Shown: positions 9,866 to 23,335, counted from the first letter of the stretch. The stretch: DNA of 64,000 bases from Manduca sexta (GCF_014839805.1 NC_051124.1:2852001-2916000), one strand, 5' to 3'. The notes: a model not told the origin generated them from the sequence alone. Numbers and translations are program-made.

Positions 9866-10371
9866 TGCTTGTTCCTAGGGCTATATTTTACTTAAACAGC
9901 ACTGTGTATTTATTAAAATTAACAACAATAATTTTACACAACATGTAGCCACTTTAGAAAAGTACGCGCTGAAGTATAACGTAACTAAATTGTGTGAGCG
10001 CGTTTGTGATATTGTTTTGAGATTGGCAAGTTGGAACATTTGACATTTTATTTGCTTTTTAATTAGGCATCATAAAGAGGACCAAAGGTAACCATTTGAT
10101 TATTTTAAAGTGTACGCAAGCCGACCTTAGCAACATAATATTTGTCTCGTTCTTTTCAACGGTTTTGGCCTATTTAAAAAAATAGGATAAGTATATGAGG
10201 GTAATTTAGATTCCTTCTATGCTTGTTCTTGTTCTGAGTTAAAAACAGAATTCCCGCCTTTATTTTTTTTTAAATTATCTTTGACAGAATAGTTAGGTGA
10301 AAGGAGAATGTATGTGATTGTGTCTGAAATTAAAAACTATAAAATAATGGCTTCTAGTTTACAAATGTATA

Positions 10372-10570
10372 CTGATATATAAAGCTGAAGAGTTTGTTAG
10401 TTTGAACGAGATAATCTCAGGAACTGGTAAATCGATTTAACAAAAATCATTAATAGGAAGTTACATGACTTTCTGAGTGCCATAGGCTATTTTTTATCCC
10501 GGGAAAATATTTATTTCGGATAAACTTTTTGACGCAGGCGGACCTGCAGGCAAAAAGCTAGCTATGTAAA
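10372..10570 (-). mobile_element. RTE-like LINE 3' tail, minus orientation
   Basis: The plus strand reads AAAGCTGAAGAGTTTGTTAG, then AATCTCAGGAACTGG, CATAGGCTA and TTTTTATCCCGGG, ending in a GCGGACC/GCAGGC block. These are complements of blocks in the RTE-like tail at 60965-62153. Non-coding remnant. Confidence 0.6.
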
Positions 10571-11014
10571 ATTTTATATAAGTTTACTGTTCAGTAATTC
10601 TGTTCTACCGAATTATACTTTTTGCGACCATAGACAAAGAGCTGATTGCTTTTGATGTGTTTTCGCGGAACGGTATTGAATGCTTTATGCTGTTCGAAGA
10701 ATAAGTTCATTAAACCATTGACTGTGCAAACTTTATTACGTTCTGTGAATGTATCTTTTCATAGCATTAATTAATACATTGAATAAAGTAATTAAATTTC
10801 ACAAATTAACTGAATACATGTTGGCTTTATAAAATTATGCGTTGTAATTGCTTTAGTGTCTGGTTTATTATTTTTTGTAATCCGTGCTTGATATTTGCCT
10901 CTTCTCGCATCAATAATGGGTATACAATAGTATTTTTTGTTGTTTCCCGTTATTATATGTGTAGATTGCATGTTGATTCATTTTAACTGGAACTCGCTTT
11001 TTTTCATGATTTTA

Positions 11015-11236
11015 AGGATGTGACGAAGGACGTAAGCGATACGACCGCCCATAAACAGAAGAAACACCATCCAACACCTTGAATTACAAAGTATTGTTTG
11101 GTATTCCTCTGCGCTCGCCATCCTGAGACATGAGATATTAAGTCTTATTACGTCTAGACTACTAGAGTTACACTGGCTATAGTGCCCTTCTAACCGGAAC
11201 ACAACAGTGACTTAACACTGCTGCTTGGTGGTAATT
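11015..11236 (-). mobile_element. Family B retroposon tail, truncated
   Basis: Complement matches the 3' ~220 bp of family B: GTGTTGGATGGTGTTTCTTC, GGGCGGTCGTATCGCTTACG. The last ~40 bp of the tail and the 5' start are altered or missing. Confidence 0.7.
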
Positions 11237-11987
11237 TTTTTATTAATGTATCCTAAAATCGTTTAGAAACTGCTATAAAAATACAATGAAACTGTAATCT
11301 TATTTTTAAATCGCACATGTTGACGTACATTTAACATGAATCCGTGCATGAATTACATTGGCAGAGCGCGGATTATGTTTTCGGATTATTTTTTTATCTT
11401 TGATAGCAACAAGTTTCAGTCCACTTATACATAAAAATAAGTAGGTATATAAGTACATATTTTAAACAAACTTCGCATGTCTTGAGGCTACCGATAACCG
11501 AATTCCTTAATACAGCCCAGGCGCTGATCTATTCTGCCTCTTACGATTATTAAGATATATCGAATAAAAAGTTTTGCGTGTAAAGGATCTTTTTAGTTAT
11601 TTTAGAAATCATTTAAATTTGGAACGATATTACACGGTGGCTAACGTATTGGAATTCCATTCTCACGAATATTTGAATTTAAAATTAAATTGGCCTGCAC
11701 TTAAGGCCACGACGTAACTAAAAATTATACCACGTAGGTGTAAACGGAACGTGCAGTTTGTTTGAACGAATATTCGAACCAGTCGATATCGGTTGGTTCT
11801 TTATTTAACTACGCCGAAGAAGTAATTTTATTTTCTGGAATAATAAAATTACTCCTTAAATACGCGAAAGAGTCCAGGGCGCGAAGGACTTAATGCAAAC
11901 ATTGGCTGAACTAAACATTAGGATGATTCATACTGCTTAAATGAGATGCATGTGGGAATACTCAATGTTTATTAGAAGTCTTATTTA

Positions 11988-12130
11988 CCGCCATTTTTTA
12001 TAAACAAGCCCAATCGATTTTTTCGATGTTTCAAAAATGGACCAACCAAAATAGTATTTTTTAACGTGATTACAAATGATTTGTTTTGATTGGTTCTCTG
12101 GGAATTGGATTAATGGATTGGGATCGATTA
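11988..12130 (+). repeat. Dispersed repeat family E, copy 2
   Basis: Opposite-orientation partner of 6425-6580. The following ~240 bp to 12368 are open in one frame, but codon quality and context do not convince me of a gene. Confidence 0.5.
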
Positions 12131-12565
12131 TTAAAAATGGATGTGAGTAGTACAGCTGGAGATTCTTTTTTATTTTTTAAACAGTTATGTCTTTTTTGTA
12201 GCTTTTTCCACGATATGCATCACAATTTACCAAGATTACCCTCGACGCCTATTGTTCAGGCGAGAATTATGAGATTTTGGGAAATCTCAGGCCATCGCGC
12301 TCTGAATGATCGAGTAATAACCACTCACGAATGCAAATCATTAAAATCGTGTCAAAAAGAAAGATCATAGTCTTTGTTTTTATGAAAATGCGTTTCCCAC
12401 ACTTTGTTTCTCAATTTACTAGAAGATAAGAAATTGGTGAGTGTCGTGGATTCGTGTACTTCGTATTGTTTTTGGTAAAATCATCATTCGAATTTGGATT
12501 TGAAGTAGCCGAGTGCAATAATTTTCGCAGTCCCGGTATTCCAATTTCAAAATACTCCAAACGTT

Positions 12566-13065
12566 NNNNNNNNNNNNNNNNNNNNNNNNNNNNNNNNNNN
12601 NNNNNNNNNNNNNNNNNNNNNNNNNNNNNNNNNNNNNNNNNNNNNNNNNNNNNNNNNNNNNNNNNNNNNNNNNNNNNNNNNNNNNNNNNNNNNNNNNNNN
12701 NNNNNNNNNNNNNNNNNNNNNNNNNNNNNNNNNNNNNNNNNNNNNNNNNNNNNNNNNNNNNNNNNNNNNNNNNNNNNNNNNNNNNNNNNNNNNNNNNNNN
12801 NNNNNNNNNNNNNNNNNNNNNNNNNNNNNNNNNNNNNNNNNNNNNNNNNNNNNNNNNNNNNNNNNNNNNNNNNNNNNNNNNNNNNNNNNNNNNNNNNNNN
12901 NNNNNNNNNNNNNNNNNNNNNNNNNNNNNNNNNNNNNNNNNNNNNNNNNNNNNNNNNNNNNNNNNNNNNNNNNNNNNNNNNNNNNNNNNNNNNNNNNNNN
13001 NNNNNNNNNNNNNNNNNNNNNNNNNNNNNNNNNNNNNNNNNNNNNNNNNNNNNNNNNNNNNNNNN
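12566..13065. other. Assembly gap, 500 N
   Basis: Exactly 500 N, a size typical of a scaffolding placeholder rather than a measured gap. The right edge cuts into a MITE arm, so the missing DNA probably includes at least one repeat. Confidence 0.99.
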
Positions 13066-13107
13066 CTCCGTCCTTAGATAAAAAACATCTATGAATAAGA
13101 GGGTATA
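13066..13107 (-). mobile_element. MITE arm cut by the gap
   Basis: Complement (CTTATTCATAGATG ... ATCTAAGGACGGAG) matches the left arm of the 3190-3461 MITE. The rest of the element lies in the gap. Confidence 0.7.
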
Positions 13108-14539
13108 TGTTTTATGACTAGAAAATAAATTAGAGCTCTATTCAGATCACTTACGACTAGTTTAGATCCCAGACGAGATAGATGTCGTTACTGACGCCTT
13201 CAATACAAATTGTTAGCGCTAAGTATTATTTTGATTACATCCGAGGCTATTCGCGACCGCTTTGAATTACTTTATAGCATAGTAAATATACTTAAAAAAC
13301 CATATGTAAAACGGCCTTTGGGTATAAAAGTTTGAAATAAGAACGCCGAAGCTGTACTTCATGTTTGAATTATCATAAAAATATCTACCTCTTATAATAG
13401 GACAATATTTGACGTACATATAAAAATATATAATATATTTTTTTATATTAAATAATGGGTATTTTATAAGCTATGTAAAGGATATACTTTATTATTTACT
13501 GGCTGTATACGGCATAAACCTTTGACTATTAAAAAAAAACATTTTTACCGCCTGTCGATTTAAAGTACAGCCACACGTACCGATGCGAAACTAATGAACG
13601 TTACATTAAAAACCGTTAAAAGGATTATTTGCTATTGTGTAGAGTTTTGTACGATCCTGCAATAATACGGTTGTTAACATGTGATTAGTGGTTAAAAGAC
13701 TACCACCTGCTATGGAATAGTGGGTTGGCTAACGGTGATAGACAGTTATCACTTGTTATAAGCTTTTTCATTAAGGGGTGTATAAATAATACCATCACAC
13801 CTTTAAGTAAAATCTCAAGTAGATATATATAGCCTTACTTATAAATTCTTATGTTTTAATTGATTGCTTTGCCACCGATTACCTTAAAATATCTTAAAAT
13901 TACTTATAAACTTGTTTTAGCGTTATGAGGTAGTTAAGCATTGCTTAAATAGTTGTTAAAATTAAACATCGGTGATTAAAGGTTTAAGAGCATAGTTAAG
14001 ATGTAACTAAGCATAGCTTTGCGAACTTTCAATAAGACTGTTAATGTATAGAACTATTCGATAAATCAAGTTATTCTGTCGTTTCGTAGGATGATTTCTT
14101 CGATACAGGCTTGTCTACTGTTTAGTGAAGAAATTGAAGGATATTTTTCACAGATACATTGTGATCAACAAAAACATTTTTATACTGTTTTAAGGTTTAA
14201 TTTACTTTGTATTTCATATTTTATGCGTTTAGCTGTAATAATAAATTTTTCATTATTTATTTTTCATTTTTAATTTTAAAATTTTTCTTTTTTCATTGTG
14301 CATTCTTCATTTTTTATTTAAGAGCACGTTCTCAGCTGAGTCCGCGCTGTTGCATAAACAAAACTCCGCAGTCAAAAACCATCATCCATTGTGACTCAAA
14401 TATCATTTGATATTGATGTTAATATAGGTTTATTAAATAGCGACTATCTTAAGATGCCGACCTTAATTTGAGTGTCTCATCTGATATCGCACTCCGGAGT
14501 GAACTTTAGTTGCATCTATTAATATCTAAGTCATTAATG
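13108..14539. other. Stretch with little recognisable content
   Basis: A+T-rich. At 13305-13345 the block GGCCTTTGGGTATAAAAGTTT resembles the TATA-bearing part of repeat family D. Low-complexity T-rich DNA covers 14225-14310. No gene seen. Confidence 0.4.
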
Positions 14540-14880
14540 GACTGGCACGGTGGCGTAGTTTTAAAGCGTACGTGGTATGAATAAGACGATCGTGGTGAGG
14601 TCCTGGTTTCGAATCTAGGGTTGGGCAAAAATAATTGTGACTGGATTTATCCAACTTAAAAAAATCTCATTGGCAGCTCGGAGTCAGAAGGTTGGCGGCG
14701 ACATATTCCTGTGCCTCAGAAAGCTCGTAAAGCCGTTGGTTTTGCGCCTGATCTCTCTTCGGTCATGTCGGATTGTCATCTCTCCGGACTATCAGAGTGA
14801 AAGAACAGAGAGTGCACCTGTATATTGCGCACATGTGCATTATACACTCCTGCGTACCTGGTTGGTGCATACGTTCACAT
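14540..14880 (+). mobile_element. SINE-2, near full length
   Basis: Head GGCACGGTGGCGTAG and B box GGTTTCGAATC, then the body CTCGGAGTCAGAAGG ... GCCTGATCTCTCTTCGGTCA ... GAGAGTGCACCTGTATATTG. The same body occurs at 50128-50490. The ORFs across it on both strands are repeat-borne. Confidence 0.75.
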
Positions 14881-15661
14881 ATTACACTTATCGTCGTAGA
14901 AATAAGATTCAAATTCACATGGCAAAATACCGCACACCTACAATTCACACTCAGCACAGCACTCAAATACTTAAACACTTATATCGGTTCATTGTTTCAA
15001 ATGTAACTTGAGTGTCAATGGACACGGTGTGACGTCACAGGTTTCGGTAAATCAACAAATGTGCCAGTCGAGACGCCTGCTCCGATCCTTATTGAAAGAG
15101 GAATTAACGGGTTTGGTACTTGATAGTATAAAAAAGTTTACTAGGTACTTATAATATTATGAATACGAGTTTTTGAAAAAGTTTGTATGGTAGAACTAAT
15201 GCAGACGCAGTTAAATCTTTTGGATGACATTTCGTAAACAGGTACAGAATGAGTCCTGGACTAAGATATTTTTTCTCGTGTATGAGTATACACAGCATTC
15301 CGACAAGACTTTCACGCCGGAAAATTCTAAAAAGGAGGGAAATGTGAGTCGATGATAAGGGCGTATTATACTTATTATATTATTATTATATATAACGCAA
15401 AATATAGGTATAAAATGTTCCATAAAACATTTAATAATGGGAGCTTAAACAATGATACTGAATTATTACATAGCGTAATCTATTTAATACCTGCAAATTA
15501 CTTGTTTGCAGGAAATTGAATTAGTAATCTACATTTTATTATACAGATATTATCAATTTATCTTTTTAATTGATCAGTACTAAGCAATCATCCTTAAAGG
15601 GTAGGGTTTAAATATTAATTAATTATATTATCTACATCGTTTCGATTCCTGGCACCGTCTC

Positions 15662-15872
15662 TTATTCGGATTTTCTGCACCACCTTAGGTGGACGAGCAC
15701 TGGCGGTAACTAATGCGAGGCTCTGCAAGCAGATCTTTGCGAGGCTAGTTTATTTTGTCCCTCTTGCAAGCGCGAGGCCTTGGAAGGCTGCAGCGTTCGT
15801 CACTACGGTAATGTTGATTAGTAGAGAATGCCTATGGCATTATGTACTCCATGTATGAAGTGTCAAAATAAA
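15662..15872 (+). mobile_element. Retroposon tail, TTCTGCACCACCT family
   Basis: Starts TTCTGCACCACCTTAGG and ends AGAGAATGCCTATGGCATTA ... CAAAATAAAATAATA. The tail matches 55928-56025. I recognise the block as a common lepidopteran LINE-type 3' end. Confidence 0.55.
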
Positions 15873-16067
15873 ATAATATTGCGTGTTGCTTGCGGCTTCG
15901 CGCGTGTGAACGACCATTCCTGATATTAAAGTCCCACCACGTACTCTTCAGGATAAAAACTTACAAAGTAACTTATAACATCCTAGCGCAACTAAATTGC
16001 TGTAGTGATTAATAGTGTAATCAGTACTGTGACGCTAGCGATCTATTTTAATAATACTAGCCGTAAT

Positions 16068-16322
16068 ATCAGCCCTGAAAATTGTCCACCACCAGCGCGG
16101 GACCCCTCTATGCTACTGAGAGTGTTTTGTTCACTGTTGAGGGTTACTGGTAGATATCAGCTGGTGTAAAACCGTTATGGTTAATAATTACCGTCCACTT
16201 AAATGGTGAATGAAAACATCTGGTACCTATATATATCTGGGAATTTTTCATTACATTTTATGTGACGTCAGCTAATTCGCACTGGGCGAACGTGGTGGAT
16301 TAAGGCCTAAAACCCTCTCATT
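16068..16322. mobile_element. SINE-A remnants in opposite orientations
   Basis: 16068-16125 is a minus-strand SINE-A tail (TAATATCAGCCCTG). About 16190-16322 is a plus-strand body ending GGTGGATTAAGGCCTAAAACC. Both are heavily decayed. Confidence 0.55.
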
Positions 16323-16939
16323 ACTGACTTATTTAAATAATCAGATAAAAAAGTCAAACATATTCATTACTATACATTGAATAATTATCACAAACTTTCT
16401 TGGCCTTGATATTGTATATTATACAGCCAATTGACGCAAATATAGACAAACATCTTTAGCGATAGTAATAATACACGTGCCTTAAAAATTATAATGCATT
16501 TACACGATAAATATATCATATTGATAAATATTCATGCTACTCGGATGTTGTCATTTGAATCATATACCACTAAAGTTACATTAGTATAACCAAAACGTTT
16601 GGCAAGTTTGGTAACAGCATGGCAGTTCGTTAAACTTATTTCCGTAATGTGATATTATAGGGTCCAAACCTATTAAAAGCATCATATCCCATGTAGTTAC
16701 AGCCGGCCACATGAGTAGCTGAATTCTAAACTTCAAATCCCCTATACACGTTAAGTTTCAGTGAAAGATTTTTTCTTTATCTGGAGTGAAATGAATCATT
16801 TATATTAAATTATTTAAAGAAAACATCATGACCGCATGAACAAAAAAATGTATAGGCGATTGAAGCATTGAATTCGTTCATCTGTTTCTCTAATTGAATA
16901 GAGTACAAACGTACAATATTTAATTGAAATAGCTAGAAG

Positions 16940-17130
16940 CAGTGGCCAAAGACCCGATTCCTGCTGGCTTCTCTTTACTAATTTATGTAAAAACTAACTA
17001 TCAGAACGATTTGCAGACTGCATTTATGTATCTTAGTACCTATGTGTATGTTGTGTCGTGTTCTCTTGCAACATATTTCACCTTTCGCCACTGGCTGGAA
17101 GTATTAAGGCAGGTCTCACTATTTTGATGC
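16940..17130 (+). repeat. Dispersed repeat family H, copy 1
   Basis: GATTCCTGCTGGCTTCTCTT, then AACTATCAGAACGATTTGCAG, aligns with 42185-42285. Class unknown. Confidence 0.4.
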
Positions 17131-17429
17131 AAGCGTATTGCGTATAGAGTTCCTATGAAACGATTCCTACCGCTTGCTATTATCTAAATTATTGCTCCAC
17201 TCACGATATTACCTCATTGTGTAGTTGTCCGAGGTAAAATAATGTATGTATGCATAATTTTACCCCGGAGAACTTACTCGTATAGATGTTAATCGTGAAT
17301 ATGATCCATCTGTGTGCACAATTTCAATTAAATCCGTTGAGCGGCTATTTTGAGTTTACTGCTAGCAAAGCTAATCATATATTTTCTTAAACTTTGCATT
17401 TGAAAGAAAGAAATATATATTTATACTAG

Positions 17430-17925
17430 CTTCCGCCCGCAGCTTCGCCCGCGTGGATTTCGGGTTTCAAAAATGGAGAAGGTGCTCAATTTGTCGGGAT
17501 GTTTTTTTAATTTATGGTGGTATGCAGGTGGTCCGATTGTCCGGTCAGGGTCTGATGATGGGATCCTGGTGAAATCGAAGGAACTTTTAACCATTAAGGT
17601 TGCACACGAAATGACGGAAACTTAAAAAATGGAGTAACTTCTCCCGTTTTCCCAACATTTTCCATCACTGCTATGCTCCTATTAATTGTAGCGTGATGAA
17701 AAGTATACTATAACCAGCTCAGGAGTATGAAAAATAATTGTACCAAGTTAAGTTAAAATCCGTCGAGTAGTTTTTGTTTCTATAACGGTTATACAGACAG
17801 ACAGACAAAAATTTTTCTTATTGCATTTTTGGCATCAGTATCGATCCCTAATCACCCCCAGTTATTTTGGAAATATATTTCATGTACAGAATTGACCTCT
17901 CTACAGATTTATTATAAGTATAGAT
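17430..17925 (+). mobile_element. RTE-like LINE 3' end
   Basis: Starts ACTAGCTTCCGCCCGCAGC and ends in ACAGACAGACAGACAAAAAT, CATGTACAGAATTGACC and ATTATAAGTATAGAT. This layout is typical of lepidopteran RTE-type 3' ends. No reverse transcriptase coding remains. Confidence 0.7.
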
Positions 17926-18229
17926 ATGCAAAAGTAGCTCAAAAATTGTCCATAACGAAAACATGCATTTTAAAGTAAAACAAAAGAAATAATATCGTGA
18001 AGCCAACCAAATAACTAATGATATATTAAATTTTGTGACTGTTCAATTTAGTCGGGTCCGCGATATCACTTTTGTTGAGTTTCAGAACGCGACATTACAT
18101 TATTATATTCTGTGCTCCAACGCACACTGCTTTGATGTTAGGAACACACCTACATTGCTTAGACAACAGTGAACTTTATACAACATAGCAATAAAGCTCA
18201 AATTGACTCTACGTATTAGTTAGAAAACG

Positions 18230-18415
18230 TTTGTATGGGAAATAGAAAAATGCTGTTTTGAGGATTTTCCCGGCAATTATTCGAATTTTTCTCACCTTTT
18301 AAACCTTCCCTAGACCTCCACGAATAATTCAAGACCAAGATAAGATAAATCCGTTCAGCCGTTCTCGAGTTTTAGCGAGACTAACGAACAGCAATTCATT
18401 TTTATATATATAGAT
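18230..18415 (+). mobile_element. RTE-like LINE 3' end, second subfamily
   Basis: CTTCCCTAGACCTCCACGAA, then CGTTCAGCCGTTCTCGAG, CGAGACTAACGAACAGC and a TATATATATAGATG end. 5'-truncated. Confidence 0.65.
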
Positions 18416-19942
18416 GATTAGTAAAGTTAAAAGTGTCTTTCATTTTAAAAATATAACTTTTGCCACCACAAGATTGGCATTACCTGGGAATCTAACGTAG
18501 GTCTTTAGTTTTTATATGCTGAGTACATTTGCACCAAGGAGGCGAGTGTAATCAGTGATCATATTGATTATAATTATAGAACATTATCGCTACAATCATT
18601 TACTTTTAAGCAGTCATTAGTGTATTACGCAAATGTCATTAAAATTTCAGCCCCATAAAGAGATAAGAGGCAAGCCAACTGTATTGTTCAATGATGTTCA
18701 GAATTGCAAACTTATGGTTATTAGTCTGCTAAAATATAAAGTATCAAAACACATCGTTCGCTGTACACACGTGGGCTGCGTGCAGGGTCGCCACTTGCGC
18801 CTTGAGTAAACATACATTTTGTGTCAGAATGCAACGGGATTAGATTACAAAAAATCCGTCCATATCGAATCGCAATAAGTGACGTGTTATCGGCTTGCGT
18901 GCGATTGCGTGATTTATATTGCAAGCTGTAACCAATAATGGACATTCGTGGGCAGAATTAAATTGGGAGTAGGGTGTGTGATGTAATTTTGATATATGGA
19001 GTTGTTTGTTTTTTATGTCACGATATTGTGATAGGTACTAATATTAAAATCGTTTTGTGAAAATAAACTCATATACCTACCTACCTATGTATCAGTTTTA
19101 TTCATCCACCAATATCTATTGTGGTAGGTTATTTTGGAAACTTTCCGTACATAGTAGTGTCAGATCTCAAATGGAACAATCTGTTATGACTAGAGGCCGG
19201 ATTAAGTATATGCATTTGAATGCATGTTAGGTATGCGTATCGGTTTTTTTGTTCTCGAATATTGTATGCTAGCTGTAAATAAAAAAACATAAAAACTAGT
19301 TATTTTTTATTGATTATGTTGCGTATTATAACTTTTACATGCATTTTTAAGCATTTGTACATATATTCATGCATATTTAGGGCTTTTTAATTTGCATATA
19401 CACTGATATCTAATGACATATCTACTTACCATTGAATATGTGGAGACAGGTTAATTCATCCAAATATTATAAAGTGGCACCCCTAATTTTAAACAGCGCA
19501 TCTCACAAGATTCCACTGTTGTCTTTAAATCGGTTAAAGCGCCGCTACCTGCGCAGGCGCCGGTTGTCCTTGCATCGTTTTCGCTGACTAACAGAAACTG
19601 CGGTCAAACCGTTTCGCATCTGGTTGATCAATAGAAATAAAAGAAAGCAGAGTGATCGGGCTTAGTCATCGGCTCGCTCTGGGCGAGTTATTTTTTAACG
19701 AGCTTGGAAGATTTACTCACCGCTTGCTTTGTAAATTAACTGGTTTCCTAGCGATCTTAGCCCAGTAGCTCTCTGCTTTTTTTTATTGCCTGGGCAAGCA
19801 AGCAAGTGGTATGTCTGATGGTATTTTTTGCTTCCCATGGATACCAAAGCCAGGGTCGCTGATTGTCGCAACCTGGTTCTTCATACTTTAAAATGGGCAC
19901 TGGTAAGTGGCAAACAATGTTATTCTTTCGTAAAACTGTCTT
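18416..19942. other. Stretch with no gene recognised
   Basis: Mostly single-copy, A+T-rich DNA. A G+C-richer block at 19500-19770 contains GCGCCGCTACCTGCGCAGGC. On the minus strand a strong donor GTGAGTAA follows an open stretch (YWAKIARKPVNLQSK), but no usable acceptor precedes it. Confidence 0.35.
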
Positions 19943-20185
19943 GACTGCCTCAGTGGCGTGTTGTGTGCATGGTACTGTGTTCTGAGGTAATGGGTTGGAA
20001 TCAAGTAATTTTGAATCGGTTCGGGCAAAGTAATATTGCTCAATATCAGCTCGGAGTCATTTAGGCCCGATTTGCCGATAGGTCCGACCGCGCGCCCTCT
20101 ATCATCATGGGACACACACGTACCGAAAAGTGGACGCCCTGGCTGTACCTCTGCCTACCCCTTGGTGAATGGCGTGGTATGTGTG
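19943..20185 (+). mobile_element. SINE-2 copy
   Basis: GACTGCCTCAGTGGCGTG head, GGGCAAAGTAATATTG, then CAGCTCGGAGTC, ATCATCATGGGACACACACG and CTCTGCCTACCCCTTGG. The B-box region is decayed. Confidence 0.75.
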
Positions 20186-22317
20186 AACCTTTTAAATATA
20201 TTTGGATATTAGGAGTAAACGAAGGAAGCTATAAACGATTTTGGATGAAATTCTTTTCAAAGTCAGCACGTGTCCTGGTAAAATAACTTTTATTCCAGAA
20301 AACTATAAAGACTTGGAGTTTATCATATGATCCAGAAATATACCTCTAACAGAACTCAAAAACCAGATCACGGGATGCACCAATTTGATCCCCAAACATT
20401 AAGATTAAGAAAGGAAATGATCAATTAGGCACTAGAGCTTCCGCCATAAACTTGGTCGTTGTTAACCACATACGCCAACAAACGAACAATGGGCTCATTC
20501 AAAGGAGCGCATGCGCAAATGTGCGCCAGTGGGTCATTGAGCCTTGTGAGGTAGACGGGAATATAAAAAACCCAAGTCTATTTTACATTTTGTATAAAAT
20601 TTTAGGAAAGTTCAACTATTGCAGCAACTAGCATCTATATTATTATGATATAGATGTTTTTCTCTTTGTATCTAAAGAAAGGAGTCCAACAATTCTTTCA
20701 ATGATTTAATTATAGAAAGATAATTTATTTTTGCGTACCACAGACCTATATTTTGAATTGACAATAGGGTAGTTGACAACTTTTTTTAAATACATTTGTC
20801 AAAAATGATTTTTATTTAAAATCTATCGGAAAAAGATTTTTTTAAGTCCACGCAATTATAAATACGTTGTAAAGCTTTGAAATTGGGTGGAAAGGGAGGC
20901 TGTCAAGTTAAAATAATATTGAAATGTGACGTGACCTAGTGCCACCGGCTATAACGCTGCGTGAGTGAGAAAAGGACAGCGCGTTATCTCCACCACACCC
21001 CCAATTTGCTCACAATAATATTTCAAATATGAATAACTGCTAAATTTTTCAACCAATTTTGGTTCTGATTTCGCAGAAGAATTTGTTTTTCAAATTATTT
21101 TATGATACATATAAAATAATAAACTAAATCTAACATCGGAAATTACCCTATTATTTTGGGTACAACCACGAGTGATCCGTAAAAAAAATCTGTGTGAATC
21201 TAGTATGTAAACAGCTATATAAATCTGTATATTTTCAACCTCTAATGAAAATGTCATTGGTGTTACCGGAGATCAAACAATGTGGCACGTGTCTTTCCGA
21301 GTTTACAACTGTATGATAGACAATTCGCGATGTGGCAATTTATTTATAATCAAGTCTTCTGTGTTTTATAAGTTTATACATTGTGGAATACAACTTTCGA
21401 CTTTAAGGAGATGGGCGTTAATATCTGCGACACAGTTACCCAACTAATGCAGATATTATCGAACATTGTGTTAAAAAAAAACCTGTATTATTATTCCAAT
21501 TGATTTATTATTATTATTATTTATAATCAATTATTTATTCATTAAAATCGACAGCCCTTTCTAGTAGAGTGATACAATCTGTTATATGTAAGGACAATAA
21601 AGGAGTTATATGTTTACACAATTAAAAATTAGGCAGTCAAAAATTAACTAGTATTTTTATATTACCGAATGTATGTATGCGTATGTGTCTGTATATTATG
21701 ATGTTTTTACGGAAGGACTTACAAGGTGGGTCTCTTGTGCGAGTGAAGAGATAAATATTACAAAGTACGTGCTACTCTGTAATATTTATTTGCGGTATAT
21801 GAGAAATGGGTTAGTTATAGTTTTTGAGGCAGCGGGAACATCTCCCCAAAGATATTTTTATACTATTTTCATTTTCAATGAACTCAAGATAATATTTCCA
21901 TTGAAGTTTAATAACAGGAAACATATTACAATACTAATTTGCTTTATATATGACATCTAATAACATTACAGTTGTGTAAACGCTGTTTTGAAAAAATATC
22001 CTTAAGGTCAAAGTCAGAAGAATACTTTAATTTAAAATCGTCGCTGCTCACATTACAGTGCCATTAACATAACTAGGAAAGAAAGAGGGCAAATTAAAGT
22101 TCGCCGCCCGTTCATTTGTGTACACGGTGGGTAATGAGTTTAATTGGCAACACTAATAGTCGACGAGCTGTTACGTAAGTGTGATTTGTAAAGCTATTAA
22201 AGGTTTCTCACCTCAGTTGTTTAGTGGGGACTATCGGTTGTTGTTTCGATACTCAAAAAAGAAATGTATCTCTCTAGAACAATAAATTGTATAATTGTAA
22301 AATGTAGGTAGATTATA
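20186..22317. other. Stretch with no gene recognised
   Basis: A+T-rich with simple repeats only (see 21482-21532). Scattered splice-like signals give only very short frames. Confidence 0.4.
21482..21532. repeat. TTA-rich simple repeat flanked by AATTGATT/AATCAATT
   Basis: A (TTA)n run of about 18 bp sits between perfect 8-bp inverted flanks at 21498-21505 and 21525-21532. Confidence 0.6.
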
Positions 22318-22445
22318 ACTTTGACGGACGACCAACACCTCAGTCCGCCCCGTGACCACGAAGGCTGCAGTCTTCGAAACGTCAGGAGAAAATAATAATA
22401 TAAATTACCGTGAAAAATCCGTAAATAGTTTTATTACAATGTCTA
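22318..22445 (+). repeat. Dispersed repeat family C, reference copy
   Basis: CACCTCAGTCCGCCCCGTGA, CACGAAGGCTGCAGTCTTCG, then AAACGTCAGGAG, a TAAATTACCG block and TTACAATGTCTAACATTCGC. Copies at 31495 (-), 50905 (+) and a rearranged one at 5690. Confidence 0.6.
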
Positions 22446-23335
22446 ACATTCGCATAAGGAATCATTACGTATATTTATGACAAATTATATGCGTTGCTCA
22501 GACTTGTCAGGAATCATGGTCACGAAGGAGAAGGGGGGCTAAGGTGTTCCTTGTTCCTTGGACTCTACCACAACCGGCTTTAGAATAATAAAAGACATAC
22601 AATATCATATAAAATGTTTAGACACTAAGCGACCTGCTATGTAACAACATGCCCCTAAGAGCCTTTATTTTTTGATTTTAAATCGCATTGAAATAAATTA
22701 TTAAAATTAAAAAAAACATATATCAATTCATTTTAATATTTGATATAATGTTCCTTATACAGCACAGCATCCATGGTATTCTTTTGTGTTGTAATGCAAA
22801 GACACACATCACTTTTTCTAGATATCTGCATCTGGAAATTTTAGTATTTATGTTACTTTCATCGCATGTAGATTGGTTCTGAGGAGTCAGGTAATCAGGT
22901 TAACTTCTGCAACCGCAATACCATTTCGTAGTTAATCTTCTTTCGGCTTATAATTGGAATGACGCTTCTCCATGCACTTTATAAAACCTTAGAGGCTGTA
23001 AGTCTTCGTCAACCTTTATAATGTAGATGAATGAGAGGTAGTTAAGATGAATTTGTAATTACAATAGCATGTGGTACACCTTTACTAACTGTACTGCACA
23101 TCGTTCACACGATTAATGGGTGATTGTGGCGGTACAAATTGATACGGGACAAAAACGAGCCAATTTAGCGTCGTTCGCATATGGTGCACGCGAGATGAAA
23201 TAACACTTAGGGTTGACAGTCCCATAATTGCCCGATTAAACATGCTTAGCAATTTGTAAGCCAATGTAGTGTTAGTGGCAGTGGCGAAGTGTGAAATTTT
23301 ACAAAAGGTAATCCGGGCAAAAAAATGCCTTAGTT

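Noticed and set aside
12086..12370. 94-codon ORF
   Set aside because: Starts with a non-ATG codon, and its first part is dispersed repeat family E. The rest lacks supporting signals.
14637..15011. 124-codon ORF and antisense partners
   Set aside because: Covers a SINE-2 body; repeat-borne.
19700..19800. Minus-strand donor GTGAGTAA after an open stretch (YWAKIARKPVNLQSK)
   Set aside because: No acceptor with a pyrimidine tract and no ATG upstream within the open frame.
22134..22174. ATG, 13 codons (MSLIGNTNSRRAV) and donor GTAAGTGTG on the plus strand
   Set aside because: Short frames ending at GTAAG are expected many times in 64 kb. There is no promoter context and no following exon.
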